This document shows positions 53,801 to 62,598 of a stretch of 64,000 nucleotides of DNA, piece after piece (positions within the stretch are counted from its first letter, which is position 1; every line of letters starts with the position of its first letter). A program made the position numbers and the translations under genes. The stretch is from the NCBI GenBank assembly GCA_016788065.1, contig JAEUTI010000001.1:62001-126000 (forward strand). The letters are read 5' to 3'. The notes under the pieces were generated by a model. It had not been told where the DNA came from. It saw nothing but the letters and a program-made list of their open reading frames with translations, and ran no database searches. The DNA is from Bacteroidia bacterium. GTDB taxonomy: Bacteria; Bacteroidota; Bacteroidia; AKYH767-A; OLB10.

Positions 53801-56800
53801 TTGTCTAAAATCTGAAAGGATGGAACAGGAGTTAAAGACGGCGATAGGTTACAGATTTCAATGTAAAAATCTATTGTTGTATTAAGAGGAATGTTGTATG
53901 TTGATGGTGTTTTTGTAATTGTAAAGCAGTTTGTGCAATCATTTCCAGTCATTTGAAGCAAGCCCGGGTAATTTGCAGAAATGTCTAATGAGTTTCCACA
54001 ATAATTCACAACATTAAAATCAATTTGAGGCAAAAATCCTTTATATTCACAAATTGGCAAAAAAGTAATTTCAAGATTAAGGATATTTCCATATTCAAGC
54101 TCTGTTCCTGTCGGGAAAGCCCATTGATTAAATCCAATAGAGGTTAATGGAATGGAATTTATTGTTCCATTAACATCTATAGTGCAGATGGGTGTTCCAA
54201 CCACTGTAAGACCTATCGGCATATTTAACAGTGAGAAATCAATTGCCTGGAGTTCACCTCTTCCATTTGATTCCAATGAGGGTTTCAAGGTAAATGGTTG
54301 GCAAAGTATAAATGGTGTTGTTGGGCCAGGATCCAGCAAAAATGAAGTTGTTGAATTGACCAATGCTAAGTCAGCTATTTCGTTTTGACAAATTATGCTA
54401 TTTAAAGGATTTGTAGGTGCTGGCAACCCATCACAATCCCAGCCCCAATTTAATTCAATAGGTATAAAACCCAATATTGGATCATGGTCTGTACATGAAC
54501 TGTATTGAGCACAAATTGTACCCGATATTTCATCACCTACCCCAAGGCTAGCATAAATAATGCCTTGATTATTGCTATTGAAATTAATTTGTGTGCCGTT
54601 AATTGTAACAACGACATTTGTAAGAAAGGAAGTATATGAACTTAAATCCAAAAATATATTAAAAGCAGGTGTAATAGCGCCGGTAAAATCATCAACATTT
54701 TTTAGCTTGAATCCCCAGCAAATTGTATTTGATATTGCTGTTATTTGAGGAACAGTGATTGCCAAATTGAGATTTGGATTCATATCCTCTGTTAATATTT
54801 GCGTTTTTGTGATTGGCTGCAAGTTTAATGATGAGCTGCACGTAGGAACCGAAATACCACCAGAACTACAATAATCTGTTGTATTCGATGCGAAAAATCC
54901 GCTCACAACCAAATTTCCACTTAAATCGCAATTGTTCGATCCTCCAACATCAAGGTTGATTTTATGACTTAAAATAAACTTCTGATCACCAATAGCCAAA
55001 TCTGATTGAGTGGAATTCATAAAACAATTTATTGCAGGGCTACTGGAAGAAATATCCGAGATATTAACATTGCAAGTTGGAGACAATGGACAGCTATACG
55101 GGGAAATAACAGTTGCATCAACTTTAATAAGTGAGGAGGCCTGATTACCATAAAAATTGCTGGATGTTGATTCGATACTAGTTATGTTTAAGTTTGATGC
55201 ATCAAATGACCACTGATCAGGAACAAGTCTTGGTCTTCTAATCTCATAAGGAAAAAAGTCATAGGTTGAACCACCTCCAATAGTTGAAGAAGACCAAAAT
55301 GAAATATAACGATCGCAGCCATTTTCAGTGAAAACCACTGGTGAAGTTAATGATAAAGTACTGAAATATTCATTGGAAATAAAGCTATGACCTCCGCTTG
55401 AAGTCTCGCAATAAAATCCAAAACTATTAGTAAAAGTAGGATCAGAAATATGTGTGTATAGAGTGTTTGAAGGATCAGATGTCCAACCTACTGAATTTAA
55501 TGCTGATTCATTATTCGGCATAGGAGTCGGTTGTGTTAGCCAAGGATCTCCTGTTAAATATAGCATGTTATCAATTGTGGTTTGAAGAACTCCATTGTCT
55601 GGATCATTTACTGACATAAAATTTCCACAAACAGCATACCTGACAATAATACGATATCGCTGATCGGGTTCGAATTTTTTGATTTGAAAATCATATAATG
55701 CATTAGTGGTTGTATTTAAAACCGCTCCATTTGAGGCCGTAATAAAGTCTGCTGCATCAAATGTCAATATCATTGTATTGGAATTAATATTATATGGATT
55801 AACACCAGCACCATTCACATAGTCATATTGAACCTGAGTATGAAAATTAATTGGATTAGAATCAAACAGGTTACAATCTAAACACTCCGTTGGAAGACAG
55901 GTAGCACATGGTTTATCTATATAAACAGTTACACTTTGCACTTCTAAGCCCATTTGAACTAAAGCATTTTGCGAAAAAGTACGTCTCAACTCCAATTTGT
56001 CTAATGAATGTGGTGCCATTTGAAAATATTCATATCCAATGATGGAATTGTCACAAGGCAAACCAGAACTATTTAATGGTCCATCAATACTACCATCCTG
56101 AAAATGTGCTTCAAGTCTATCTTCAATAAAATCGCCATGCATGGAAGCTCGCCGGTTTAATTGTGAAGCTTGAGCATAAGTTGAAATATCAATTGCCGTC
56201 TGAGTGTCAGCCAGTCGGTCATTTAGTTCATCCGGCAATCCAAATGAATTATCGGATCTAATCATTTGATAATTGTCCACGATGACACCTGGTGCTCTGC
56301 ATCCCGGGCATTGAACATTTATTAGTTCCTCAACATTCGAAAGTGGCAGCCATTTGTAATTAAAATTTATGTTAGTATAATTCTGAGGTGTAATGTTATA
56401 ACTTCCTGGTATCCCAATTGCTGACTGACATCCAGTGCTCATGGGGTCAATTAATAAATGAAATAAGACTTCGTAAGTGGAAGTTGGATCAGCAGTACAA
56501 CAAGGAATCATCCGCCAATTAAATTGACCCGCATCTAACAGTTCTTTAGCTGTTGTTCCAGCAGGAGGGTTTGCTAAATCGTAATAATAAAAGTATTCAG
56601 TATCACTACATCCACTCTCAGTATTAATGGGAGAAGTATTAATAGGTAACCATGTTTCCCCTCCTGATATAAGAGCAGAAGGAGAATTCGATTCATCTAC
56701 AAGTAATCCTTGTTGTGTTTTGACTTTAACTCTTAAAATACCACTCAACGGATTAGATGCATTATTAGTTGCACCTAAAACACCATAACTATAATGGTCT

Positions 56801-58596
56801 CCGGCAACAAACATTCCATTCATGTAAATAACGTTATTGGAAACCTGAAGATTTGAAGAGTAAGGAGGGTTTTGAGGGCAATTAGGATTGCCAGGATCAA
56901 TTGGTGGCCATGCTGTTAAATTATAAACTGCAGGGAACATGAATAATTCTAAATCCATTTCAGGAGTTTTTATTGCATCAAACCCTAGCCAACCTGCTCC
57001 TGGAATAGAAAAACCATTTTGACATTCATCACGACCATTCACTTTTGTAGACCATAAATTGAATCTTTTCTCTTCGTTGAGCAATATATTGTCCGCTTCC
57101 TCAATGCAACGAAACATTTCAAAATGAATAGTACATCGTTGTCCTACTAATAATTCTTTAATAATAAATGCCAAACTATTAATTGGGTTCTGAATGACAC
57201 TTGAACATAACTGCGTTGTGGAAGAATACGTAATGCAATTACCACAATTACCGTTTGTTGGCGTCCCATTTATAGGCATTGGAACTGGATTCGACAGATC
57301 TATCGGGGTTGCAAAGGATCCGGTACTTGGGCTGGAAAAAGTATAGGTAAAAGAAGAACGATCTATAAGTTCTAAAGTGGTTTGATCAATGTTTCCATTA
57401 TATCCCATACTAAAAATTACATCTGCCACTGCATTTTGTCCGGTATTTTCTAAAATAATATCCCATCCTGTATTAGCATTTGAGCAAGTATGGTCGTATT
57501 GGCGCTGAATTAATGTAGGTGTTGGAATGCTGTAACTTACATCGTATGTTCCAGTTCGTTGAATTGCAAAAGAAGATACATAGTCTTTTTGACATTCCTG
57601 GCATTCTGCTGGATTTTGAAATATACTCCCCATATTGCATTTCCAGCTAAATTTTACTTTTCCGCCAAAACATTCGCATCCATTAACATTTACTTTTTCT
57701 CTAAATACAATCTTTTCAGAATTTAATATTATAACAGGTAGATTTGTTCCTCCTGCATAAGATGTCCACGGAAAGGTAAGAGCACTAATATCATCAACAA
57801 TGGTATTTTCAGGAATAATAGTATAGCTATAATCAATAAATGAATAGCTATTTAGGCAAATCTGTAGATCATTTTGTAAATCTTCAAAATTAACAAATAC
57901 ATTTGCGGTGGAACTCCCTGCATTAGCATACTCAAAATATAAATATTTATAGTTGTTTGTTGCATTTATTCCTAAATAATTTGCTGAGTAAATATTACCA
58001 TTAGGGCTGGAAATTAAACGGACATCCTCAAACAAAGGGTAATCCACATTGGTTACCAGTTCCTGCGAATTTCCATTAATAATTAATGGAACATAACTAC
58101 CCGAATTATCTATGTACCATTTTTGAACAACATCAAAAGTTGCATTGCCGTCTAAAACAGAAAGAGCATTACAATCAATTGTCATATCAAGGGAAAATAC
58201 AAAATTTTGACCAGGGTTTGGATTAACAATATTCCATTCAAAAATATGATCAGGCGAGCCGGAAATTGGTGTAATGTTCGCATTATTAATTACAAGCTCA
58301 GCTAAATGTTGTCCACTACCTGGAGGTGTTTGAGCTACAACTGGCTTTAGGCATTCCAATTTTTCAAAATCATTACTAAATGTTGGAAATCGAAAACGTA
58401 CTTCTATTTTTATTTTGAAATTTGCCGCAGTTGGTCCAATAATTTCGGCTTGAAAATTTTTTGTATTGCATAATTCCGCGCTGGACGGTGGTATGATTGT
58501 CACGGATTGTGCAGCTGATTCCATATAAAAGCTAAATAAGAAAAACATTAAAATATTCAACTTAGCTAAGGTCTGGTGAGTCATAAAAGTGTTCAT
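50845..58596 (-). CDS. Very large T9SS type A protein with parallel beta-helix region
   Basis: I start at ATG 58596 (MNTFMTHQTLAKL), giving about 2583 residues, because it is followed by a hydrophobic signal peptide ending ESAAQ; the frame extends 24 codons further upstream and would overlap the preceding gene. The first 1650 residues are beta-rich and not recognised. Then comes a parallel beta-helix segment (about residues 1690-2130), with GVEIVVEAGKTLVLENSRI and CTDMWKGMRVEDGG. A helical segment (about 2240-2490) follows, then a type A sorting domain (ARLYPNPANNSVTLV to KLVIIH). Adhesin or polysaccharide-binding function is an inference. Confidence 0.87.
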   Translation of the reverse strand: MNTFMTHQTLAKLNILMFFLFSFYMESAAQSVTIIPPSSAELCNTKNFQAEIIGPTAANFKIKIEVRFRFPTFSNDFEKLECLKPVVAQTPPGSGQHLAELVINNANITPISGSPDHIFEWNIVNPNPGQNFVFSLDMTIDCNALSVLDGNATFDVVQKWYIDNSGSYVPLIINGNSQELVTNVDYPLFEDVRLISSPNGNIYSANYLGINATNNYKYLYFEYANAGSSTANVFVNFEDLQNDLQICLNSYSFIDYSYTIIPENTIVDDISALTFPWTSYAGGTNLPVIILNSEKIVFREKVNVNGCECFGGKVKFSWKCNMGSIFQNPAECQECQKDYVSSFAIQRTGTYDVSYSIPTPTLIQRQYDHTCSNANTGWDIILENTGQNAVADVIFSMGYNGNIDQTTLELIDRSSFTYTFSSPSTGSFATPIDLSNPVPMPINGTPTNGNCGNCITYSSTTQLCSSVIQNPINSLAFIIKELLVGQRCTIHFEMFRCIEEADNILLNEEKRFNLWSTKVNGRDECQNGFSIPGAGWLGFDAIKTPEMDLELFMFPAVYNLTAWPPIDPGNPNCPQNPPYSSNLQVSNNVIYMNGMFVAGDHYSYGVLGATNNASNPLSGILRVKVKTQQGLLVDESNSPSALISGGETWLPINTSPINTESGCSDTEYFYYYDLANPPAGTTAKELLDAGQFNWRMIPCCTADPTSTYEVLFHLLIDPMSTGCQSAIGIPGSYNITPQNYTNINFNYKWLPLSNVEELINVQCPGCRAPGVIVDNYQMIRSDNSFGLPDELNDRLADTQTAIDISTYAQASQLNRRASMHGDFIEDRLEAHFQDGSIDGPLNSSGLPCDNSIIGYEYFQMAPHSLDKLELRRTFSQNALVQMGLEVQSVTVYIDKPCATCLPTECLDCNLFDSNPINFHTQVQYDYVNGAGVNPYNINSNTMILTFDAADFITASNGAVLNTTTNALYDFQIKKFEPDQRYRIIVRYAVCGNFMSVNDPDNGVLQTTIDNMLYLTGDPWLTQPTPMPNNESALNSVGWTSDPSNTLYTHISDPTFTNSFGFYCETSSGGHSFISNEYFSTLSLTSPVVFTENGCDRYISFWSSSTIGGGSTYDFFPYEIRRPRLVPDQWSFDASNLNITSIESTSSNFYGNQASSLIKVDATVISPYSCPLSPTCNVNISDISSSSPAINCFMNSTQSDLAIGDQKFILSHKINLDVGGSNNCDLSGNLVVSGFFASNTTDYCSSGGISVPTCSSSLNLQPITKTQILTEDMNPNLNLAITVPQITAISNTICWGFKLKNVDDFTGAITPAFNIFLDLSSYTSFLTNVVVTINGTQINFNSNNQGIIYASLGVGDEISGTICAQYSSCTDHDPILGFIPIELNWGWDCDGLPAPTNPLNSIICQNEIADLALVNSTTSFLLDPGPTTPFILCQPFTLKPSLESNGRGELQAIDFSLLNMPIGLTVVGTPICTIDVNGTINSIPLTSIGFNQWAFPTGTELEYGNILNLEITFLPICEYKGFLPQIDFNVVNYCGNSLDISANYPGLLQMTGNDCTNCFTITKTPSTYNIPLNTTIDFYIEICNLSPSLTPVPSFQILDNLPPNFVVTSPLPTGFIAWPAVQCTTLILTGYFTQIPPGGIAINKAELLLDPFVSGGPFTAQCTLQVASDCASFADQVTLQGHNESTSYTFYPNETIYIIEDFFIKHNVSYSNNTFYVNPGVEIVVEAGKTLVLENSRIYSCTDMWKGMRVEDGGTLVGGTLIAADSEICDAEYAVFQENNSTVFLENSKLYRNYVGLFIPQALTGLNSVSTDVRNCQFATFGTIRPNYAGQLTLPGVKSLSGVLSHDAILNLGSQYQPNRFYDMSNGVISRNTSISITNCIFEDIVPDPVYQNLTQSMVSNTSYNGSAIYAIGRFGGLLKQRGFGKNGQTAFDNCKYGIFTDRMNVDSRDNNMTNMLTGYRTNFGSNLTMDITGNHIESRSTAIDLRFNDNADHLWVSDNEIYFGEFVSGAFRGVSAIQSLERQGSNRDSRIHNNNIFYNSGANNAANGISMTSTSDYFVTENDLFMTDNLVNINGIIVSGSNKTEISCNVVDGSNNLNASVHQSAITNVLGSDPIISCNVVDKTMNGIRMVGDAGLNVVLQGNEFNNHNKGLFYNQGITNSQDWKGNLWPVTPVNLNWGAFSDNPIIASFSPYSYDNSNPPSGLSFEPTTSSLNPVGFEPPNWFQPGIDYTNETFYCLVNNHHYCDQFPPCPDCPIDIVIHERIARDSIENTPYTAETLWRLKRELYRNLLSDSTLLANSLFENFYNEMEVSVAAQLEQLTGEQYEMMQLDQSVINNLNQNRNALDVQMALLAEQMELYRHALESAEDPSVYLLTIQGIRQNMESILNYNRNVFSIADSSLVLTTDNIRFVNESIYSSETIEVNEQVVNEIFLSVIGQEQFQLGDDAINQLEVIADQCPLAGGNAVFKARAILSLLNDELVYDDINICLQAGIILRQIPKKPTARLYPNPANNSVTLVYELPEVSTAEFLLFNSVGMLQLKQQMKIDITQMSFSTEQLAPGVYHYQVNTSSDFQLNGKLVIIH

Positions 58597-58615
58597 TTTA
58601 TTAGTATTTAAATTG

Positions 58616-59101
58616 TTAATAATTATATCTAAGTGTATTCGGAGAGGGAGATAGAGCAATAAATTCAACAGTACTAAATAAAATCCCGTGATTATTTGAT
58701 GCTAGGCCCGAATAATTATTTCCTAAAGAAATAAAATAAGTTATTTGATACTTTTTGTTTATTTGCATGGGAGATATTAATGCACAAGAAATGTGTTCTC
58801 GGTAATTCAAACCGTTGCGACTGTAAGTAATAAGTCCAGCATATGCTTTACCATCTTGGGCAAATTGAAAACCTAATGGATTATTTGGAACTGACTGGTT
58901 TCCATTTGGACCATCACATTCATTATAATAGTCTGGAGAATTCCAACTGGAGAACCAGCCTACTGCATATTCAAGTTGATCAGGGAAAATTGGGCAACTT
59001 AAAGTATCCTCAAAACTCGGATTAGGAACCAAATTAAACTGAGCCTTTAAAGGTCCATAAGTCAATGCCACTAATATTATAAGCAAAAAGCAATTTTTCA
59101 T
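58616..59101 (-). CDS. Short secreted N-terminal fragment, probably truncated
   Basis: The 161-residue protein has a signal peptide ending LKAQ and then the widespread Bacteroidota opening LVPNPSFEDTLSCP, GWFSSWNSPDYYNECD and GKAYAGLITY. In other proteins this domain continues another 50-100 residues and is followed by an OmpA-like or T9SS domain; here it stops at NTLRYNY and the next gene starts 19 nt later, with no sorting domain. It is thus probably a truncated remnant, though a secreted short protein is possible. It heads the set that includes the beta-helix protein. Confidence 0.6.
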   Translation of the reverse strand: MKNCFLLIILVALTYGPLKAQFNLVPNPSFEDTLSCPIFPDQLEYAVGWFSSWNSPDYYNECDGPNGNQSVPNNPLGFQFAQDGKAYAGLITYSRNGLNYREHISCALISPMQINKKYQITYFISLGNNYSGLASNNHGILFSTVEFIALSPSPNTLRYNY

Positions 59102-59104
59102 GAA

Positions 59105-59120
59105 TTCTAAATTTTTAGAA
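59105..59120. repeat. Small palindrome in the leader of the T9SS set
   Basis: TTCTAAA-TT-TTTAGAA is a perfect 7-bp inverted repeat, 3 nt upstream of the ATG at 59101 on the minus strand. It could form a leader hairpin or bind a regulator. Nothing else in this leader is recognisable. Confidence 0.5.
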
Positions 59121-59241
59121 AGGTAATTTGAGTAATGAACTCACACAGCAATACAAATTCTAAAGCCAAAAGCTAAATCTAAATTCTAAATAAACTATGA
59201 AAAGGGCATAATGAAAAGGTGTGTTACCGGGGCCGGCGAAT

Positions 59242-59270
59242 CAAAGATATAAAATTATTTTAAAAAACAA
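59242..59270 (-). promoter_or_regulatory. Putative promoter of the three-gene T9SS set
   Basis: On the minus strand TTG (59270-59268), 18 nt and TATCTTTG (59249-59242). The leader to ATG 59101 is about 135 nt, unusually long for this window. Confidence 0.58.
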
Positions 59271-59440
59271 ATAATTTTCATATATAATTGATAATTAATC
59301 ATATAAACATCCAGGTCCTTTTTTATTCTAATGAATTAATTGATTATGAGCTGTGTATAAAAAATTCTTTTCTACACCATCTCAATAGTATGTTTTTGAT
59401 CCAAGACAAATCATAGCCCAAATTCCTCGCAATCAAAAGC

Positions 59441-59448
59441 TATCTTTG
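59441..59448 (+). promoter_or_regulatory. Putative -7 box (TATCTTTG) directly before rlmD
   Basis: TATCTTTGCA ends 6 nt before ATG 59455. This box decides the start, because the TTG at 59446, which opens the longer frame, is part of it. No clean -33 TTG is seen. Confidence 0.5.
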
Positions 59449-59454
59449 CAGTCT

Positions 59455-60849
59455 ATGCAAAAAACAATTTTAGAATCCATTACGGCTTACGACATTGCCG
59501 ACAAAGGTCGCGCGGTTGGTAAAAATGGCGAGAAAACAATTTTTATTGAAAGTGCAGTTCCCGGTGATGTGGTGAATGTTACACTTCTTAAAAAATCGAA
59601 ATCATTTGATGAAGGTGTTGTTGAAACTATAATTCAACCTTCTGCCTACAGGCAAGAACCATTTTGTCAGCATTTCGGATTGTGTGGTGGATGCAAATGG
59701 CAACACATGACTTATGCTGCTCAAATTCATTTCAAAGAAAAGCAGGTTCATGATGCAGTTCAACGTTTGGCTAAGATAACCGATACCTCCTACAATCCTG
59801 TTTCGGGATGTGACCCCGATGTTTTTTACAGGAATAAAATGGAATATACTTTCACGAATAAACGCTATTTGCTGAAAGATGAAATGAATGACCCGGAAGC
59901 AAAACAAATGAACGGACTCGGATTGCATATCCCCGGTAAATTCAATAAAGTATTACATATTGAAACTTGTTTTTTACAGGATAAACGTGCCGATTCGATT
60001 CGCAAAATGGTTTACGATTTTGCACTTCGTAATGACTTCACTTTTTTTGATTTGAAACAACAACATGGTTTGTTAAGAAATTTAATTATCCGCAATACTA
60101 CCGTTGATGAATGGATGGTGATTGTGGTTTTCAAAGAAGATAATCCGGAAAAAAGAGAATTGTTGCTTGCTGCTATCAAAAAAGAATTTCCGTGGCTGAC
60201 TTCGTTGCAATACATTATCAATTCAAAAAGAAACGATACCATTCAGGATCAGGACCCGGTTGTGTATCATGGAAGAGCTTTCATTATTGAGCAATTGGAA
60301 AATCTGAAATTTATTATCAGTCCGAAATCATTCTTCCAAACCAATACCAAACAAGCCCTTCAACTTTACAAAATGACTCGGGACCTGGCGGGACTCACCG
60401 GAAATGAAATTGTTTACGATTTATATACCGGCACAGGTTCCATCGCAGCTTTTGTATCACACCAATGTAAAAAGGTAATTGGTGTGGAGTATGTTGAAGA
60501 TGCCATTGCAGATGCAAAATACAATGCTCAGTTAAACGGAATTGAAAACATGCAATTCTTTGCAGGTGATATGAAAGATGTTTTTACATCTAATTTCATT
60601 GCACAACATGGAAAGCCTGATGTAATTATAACAGATCCACCACGTGCAGGAATGCATGAAGCCGTCATTCAACGAATACTTGAATCAGGAGCCCGTAAAG
60701 TTGTGTATGTAAGTTGCAATCCTGCAACCCAAGCACGTGACTTACTCCTAATGAGTGAAAAATATCAGGTTCAAAAAATTCAACCGGTTGATATGTTTCC
60801 GCATACGGCACACGTTGAAAATATTGCTTTACTGACGTTAAAAAATTAA
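59455..60849 (+). CDS. rlmD: 23S rRNA (uracil-C5) methyltransferase, RlmD/TrmA family
   Basis: The protein has about 464 residues from ATG 59455. An N-terminal TRAM domain (about 1-55, with IESAVPGDVVNVTLLKKSK) precedes the iron-sulfur cluster cysteines CQHFGLCGGCKWQH, with a further Cys near HIETCF. The Rossmann domain carries VYDLYTGTGSIAAFVS (SAM motif I), ITDPPRAGMH (motif IV) and the catalytic Cys in VSCNPATQARDL. This family makes 5-methyluridine in rRNA or tRNA; the exact site (1939, 747 or tRNA 54) cannot be told with certainty. A TPMT-like gene follows after 3 nt. Confidence 0.9.
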   Translation: MQKTILESITAYDIADKGRAVGKNGEKTIFIESAVPGDVVNVTLLKKSKSFDEGVVETIIQPSAYRQEPFCQHFGLCGGCKWQHMTYAAQIHFKEKQVHDAVQRLAKITDTSYNPVSGCDPDVFYRNKMEYTFTNKRYLLKDEMNDPEAKQMNGLGLHIPGKFNKVLHIETCFLQDKRADSIRKMVYDFALRNDFTFFDLKQQHGLLRNLIIRNTTVDEWMVIVVFKEDNPEKRELLLAAIKKEFPWLTSLQYIINSKRNDTIQDQDPVVYHGRAFIIEQLENLKFIISPKSFFQTNTKQALQLYKMTRDLAGLTGNEIVYDLYTGTGSIAAFVSHQCKKVIGVEYVEDAIADAKYNAQLNGIENMQFFAGDMKDVFTSNFIAQHGKPDVIITDPPRAGMHEAVIQRILESGARKVVYVSCNPATQARDLLLMSEKYQVQKIQPVDMFPHTAHVENIALLTLKN

Positions 60850-60852
60850 ATT

Positions 60853-61452
60853 ATGAACCATCCACTTCAGTTTAATGAATCGTATTGGGAAGAACGTTAC
60901 ACCAAAGGTCAAACCGGTTGGGATGCAGGTGAAATCACAACTCCGCTAAAAGCGTATGTGGATCAATTAAAAGATAAGTCGATTCGAATTTTAATACCCG
61001 GTGCAGGAAATGCGCACGAAGCAGCATACCTTCATGAAATGGGTTTTACGAATGTTACTGTAATTGATCTGGCAAAACAACCACTCGACAACCTGAAGAA
61101 ACGTGTTCCTGGTTTCCCTGATGAACATTTAATTCAGGGAAATTTTTTCGATCTGAATCAAAAATTTGATCTGATCATTGAACAAACATTCTTTTGTGCC
61201 CTCCACCCTTCTGAACGGAAAGCCTGGGCTGAAAAAATGGAGCAGCTTACCTCTGAAGGCGGCAAGATTGCCGGTGTACTCTTCAATAAACATTTTGAAG
61301 GCGGCCCCCCTTTTGGAGGTTCCAAAGAAGAATATCGGACCTACTTTGAGCCGCTATTTGACATAAAATGCATGGAAACCTGCTATAACTCCATCAAACC
61401 CAGGGAAGGCTCCGAATTGTTTATCATTTTGCAAAATAAAAGAAACAATTGA
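60853..61452 (+). CDS. Thiopurine S-methyltransferase-like methyltransferase
   Basis: The 199-residue protein matches the TPMT family: FNESYWEERYTKGQTGWDAGEITTP split at residues 7-31, then RILIPGAGNAHEAAYL (SAM motif I), VTVIDLAKQPLDNL, FDLIIEQTFFCALHPSERKAW and YYNSIKPREGSE-type closing segment. TPMT-like proteins methylate small sulfur, selenium, tellurium or halide compounds. The natural substrate here is unknown. It starts 3 nt after the rlmD stop, so cotranscription is likely. Confidence 0.9.
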   Translation: MNHPLQFNESYWEERYTKGQTGWDAGEITTPLKAYVDQLKDKSIRILIPGAGNAHEAAYLHEMGFTNVTVIDLAKQPLDNLKKRVPGFPDEHLIQGNFFDLNQKFDLIIEQTFFCALHPSERKAWAEKMEQLTSEGGKIAGVLFNKHFEGGPPFGGSKEEYRTYFEPLFDIKCMETCYNSIKPREGSELFIILQNKRNN

Positions 61453-61480
61453 TTGTTAATAAATTAGAATTCCAATTGGA

Positions 61481-61500
61481 CGTTTTGCTTTCGTAAAACG
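61481..61500. repeat. Inverted repeat CGTTTT-N8-AAAACG
   Basis: A 6-bp inverted repeat between the TPMT-like gene and the NlpC/P60 gene, just upstream of the -7 box. It could be a terminator stem or an operator. Confidence 0.45.
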
Positions 61501-61511
61501 ACCGGAATGTG

Positions 61512-61519
61512 TAATTTTG
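61512..61519 (+). promoter_or_regulatory. Putative -7 box (TAATTTTG) directly before the NlpC/P60 gene
   Basis: TAATTTTGCA ends 5 nt before ATG 61525. The ATG at 61507 precedes the box, so it is unlikely to be the start. No good -33 TTG at standard spacing. Confidence 0.48.
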
Positions 61520-61524
61520 CATCC

Positions 61525-62082
61525 ATGCTGGTCAAAAATCTACATAAGCTTCTGATAATCACCATCTTGATGGCAATGCCATTCATTGCTGGTGCTCAGG
61601 CTCCATCCGGCCCACCGGAAAAGGAACAGACGCAAACCGGCTTTTTCGATGAATATGTAAAAGGCTACTACAGTCAGGTTTTTGGAATCGATATAACCGG
61701 AATCATGAATGTGGATCTTTATGCCTCAATTGAAAAATGGCTTGGAACTCCTTACAGATATGCAGGTAAATCATTGGAAGGCATTGATTGCTCTTCATTC
61801 GTAAATAAAATTTATGAATCGGCATACTGCTATTTGCTGACCGGGAATTCGGCCGATTTATTTAAAAAAGTAACTCCACTACCCTTGAATAAACTTGCTG
61901 AAGGTGATCTGGTATTTTTTAAGATCAACCGCAAGACAATTTCACATGTTGGAGTTTATCTCGGCGACAATAAATTTGCGCATGCAAGCCGCACCAAAGG
62001 TGTAGTTATCAGCGACCTGAATCACCCTTACTACAAAAAGTATTTTGTTAAAGGTGGCCGTGTCAATTTTGAAATTCACTGA
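61525..62082 (+). CDS. C40-family NlpC/P60 peptidoglycan hydrolase
   Basis: The protein has about 185 residues from ATG 61525 (MLVKNLHKLLI). A signal peptide ends near AGAQA. The NlpC/P60 domain carries the catalytic Cys in GIDCSSFVNKIY (about residues 89-100), GDLVFFK, and the catalytic His in SHVGVYLGDNKFAHAS. These enzymes cleave bonds in peptidoglycan stem peptides. There is no SH3 or LysM domain. It precedes a phosphoribosyltransferase gene by 12 nt; a functional link is not evident. Confidence 0.9.
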   Translation: MLVKNLHKLLIITILMAMPFIAGAQAPSGPPEKEQTQTGFFDEYVKGYYSQVFGIDITGIMNVDLYASIEKWLGTPYRYAGKSLEGIDCSSFVNKIYESAYCYLLTGNSADLFKKVTPLPLNKLAEGDLVFFKINRKTISHVGVYLGDNKFAHASRTKGVVISDLNHPYYKKYFVKGGRVNFEIH

Positions 62083-62094
62083 TTCACTTTTCGC

Positions 62095-62598
62095 ATGAAT
62101 AAGTCGAGAACTCTTTTATTAAATCATCATCAGATTTCGCAAAAAATAAATCGCATTGCTTATCAGATTTATGAAGATAATTATGATGAAAAAGAAATTA
62201 TCATTCTTGGAATCTGGCAGAACGGATATATTTTGGCTGAGAAAATTCAGAAAGCTCTCAATGGTGTTTGCGATATTAAGACTACACTTCTCGAATTACG
62301 AATCGATAAACACAGTCAGGTAGATCATGAAGTGGTAATCTCCGGTTCACGCGATGTGATGGTTGGAAAATCTATTATCCTGGTGGATGATGTTTTGAAT
62401 TCAGGAAAAACGCTGATCTATTCCATGAAAGCGATTTTGAGAACCGATACCCGCAAAATCAGAACTGTATTGTTGGTTGATCGTGATCATCGCCGCTACC
62501 CTATTCTCACCGATTTTGTCGGGATGACTTTGTCAACTACTTTTCAGGAACATGTAAGTGTTGAGTTTGGTGATGAAGATGCAGTTTATTTAAGCTGA
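62095..62598 (+). CDS. PyrR-like phosphoribosyltransferase
   Basis: This 167-residue type I PRTase carries the PRPP-binding loop IILVDDVLNSGKTLIYSM (about residues 98-115). The rest matches PyrR/Upp-type proteins, with a TTLLELRIDKHSQ segment and the closing VDRDHRRYPILTDFVG. In Bacteroidota this paralogue is generally annotated as phosphoribosyltransferase; whether it acts on uracil or as an RNA-binding regulator is not readable. Its 3' end overlaps that of the convergent aroK gene by 13 nt. Confidence 0.85.
   Translation: MNKSRTLLLNHHQISQKINRIAYQIYEDNYDEKEIIILGIWQNGYILAEKIQKALNGVCDIKTTLLELRIDKHSQVDHEVVISGSRDVMVGKSIILVDDVLNSGKTLIYSMKAILRTDTRKIRTVLLVDRDHRRYPILTDFVGMTLSTTFQEHVSVEFGDEDAVYLS

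Larger units (their letters stand above)
59102..59454. other. Divergent intergenic region of 353 nt
   Basis: It separates the T9SS set from rlmD. It holds the palindrome at 59105-59120, the T9SS set promoter at 59242-59270 and the rlmD box at 59441-59448. The stretch 59271-59400 is very AT-rich with no feature that I can support. Confidence 0.6.
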
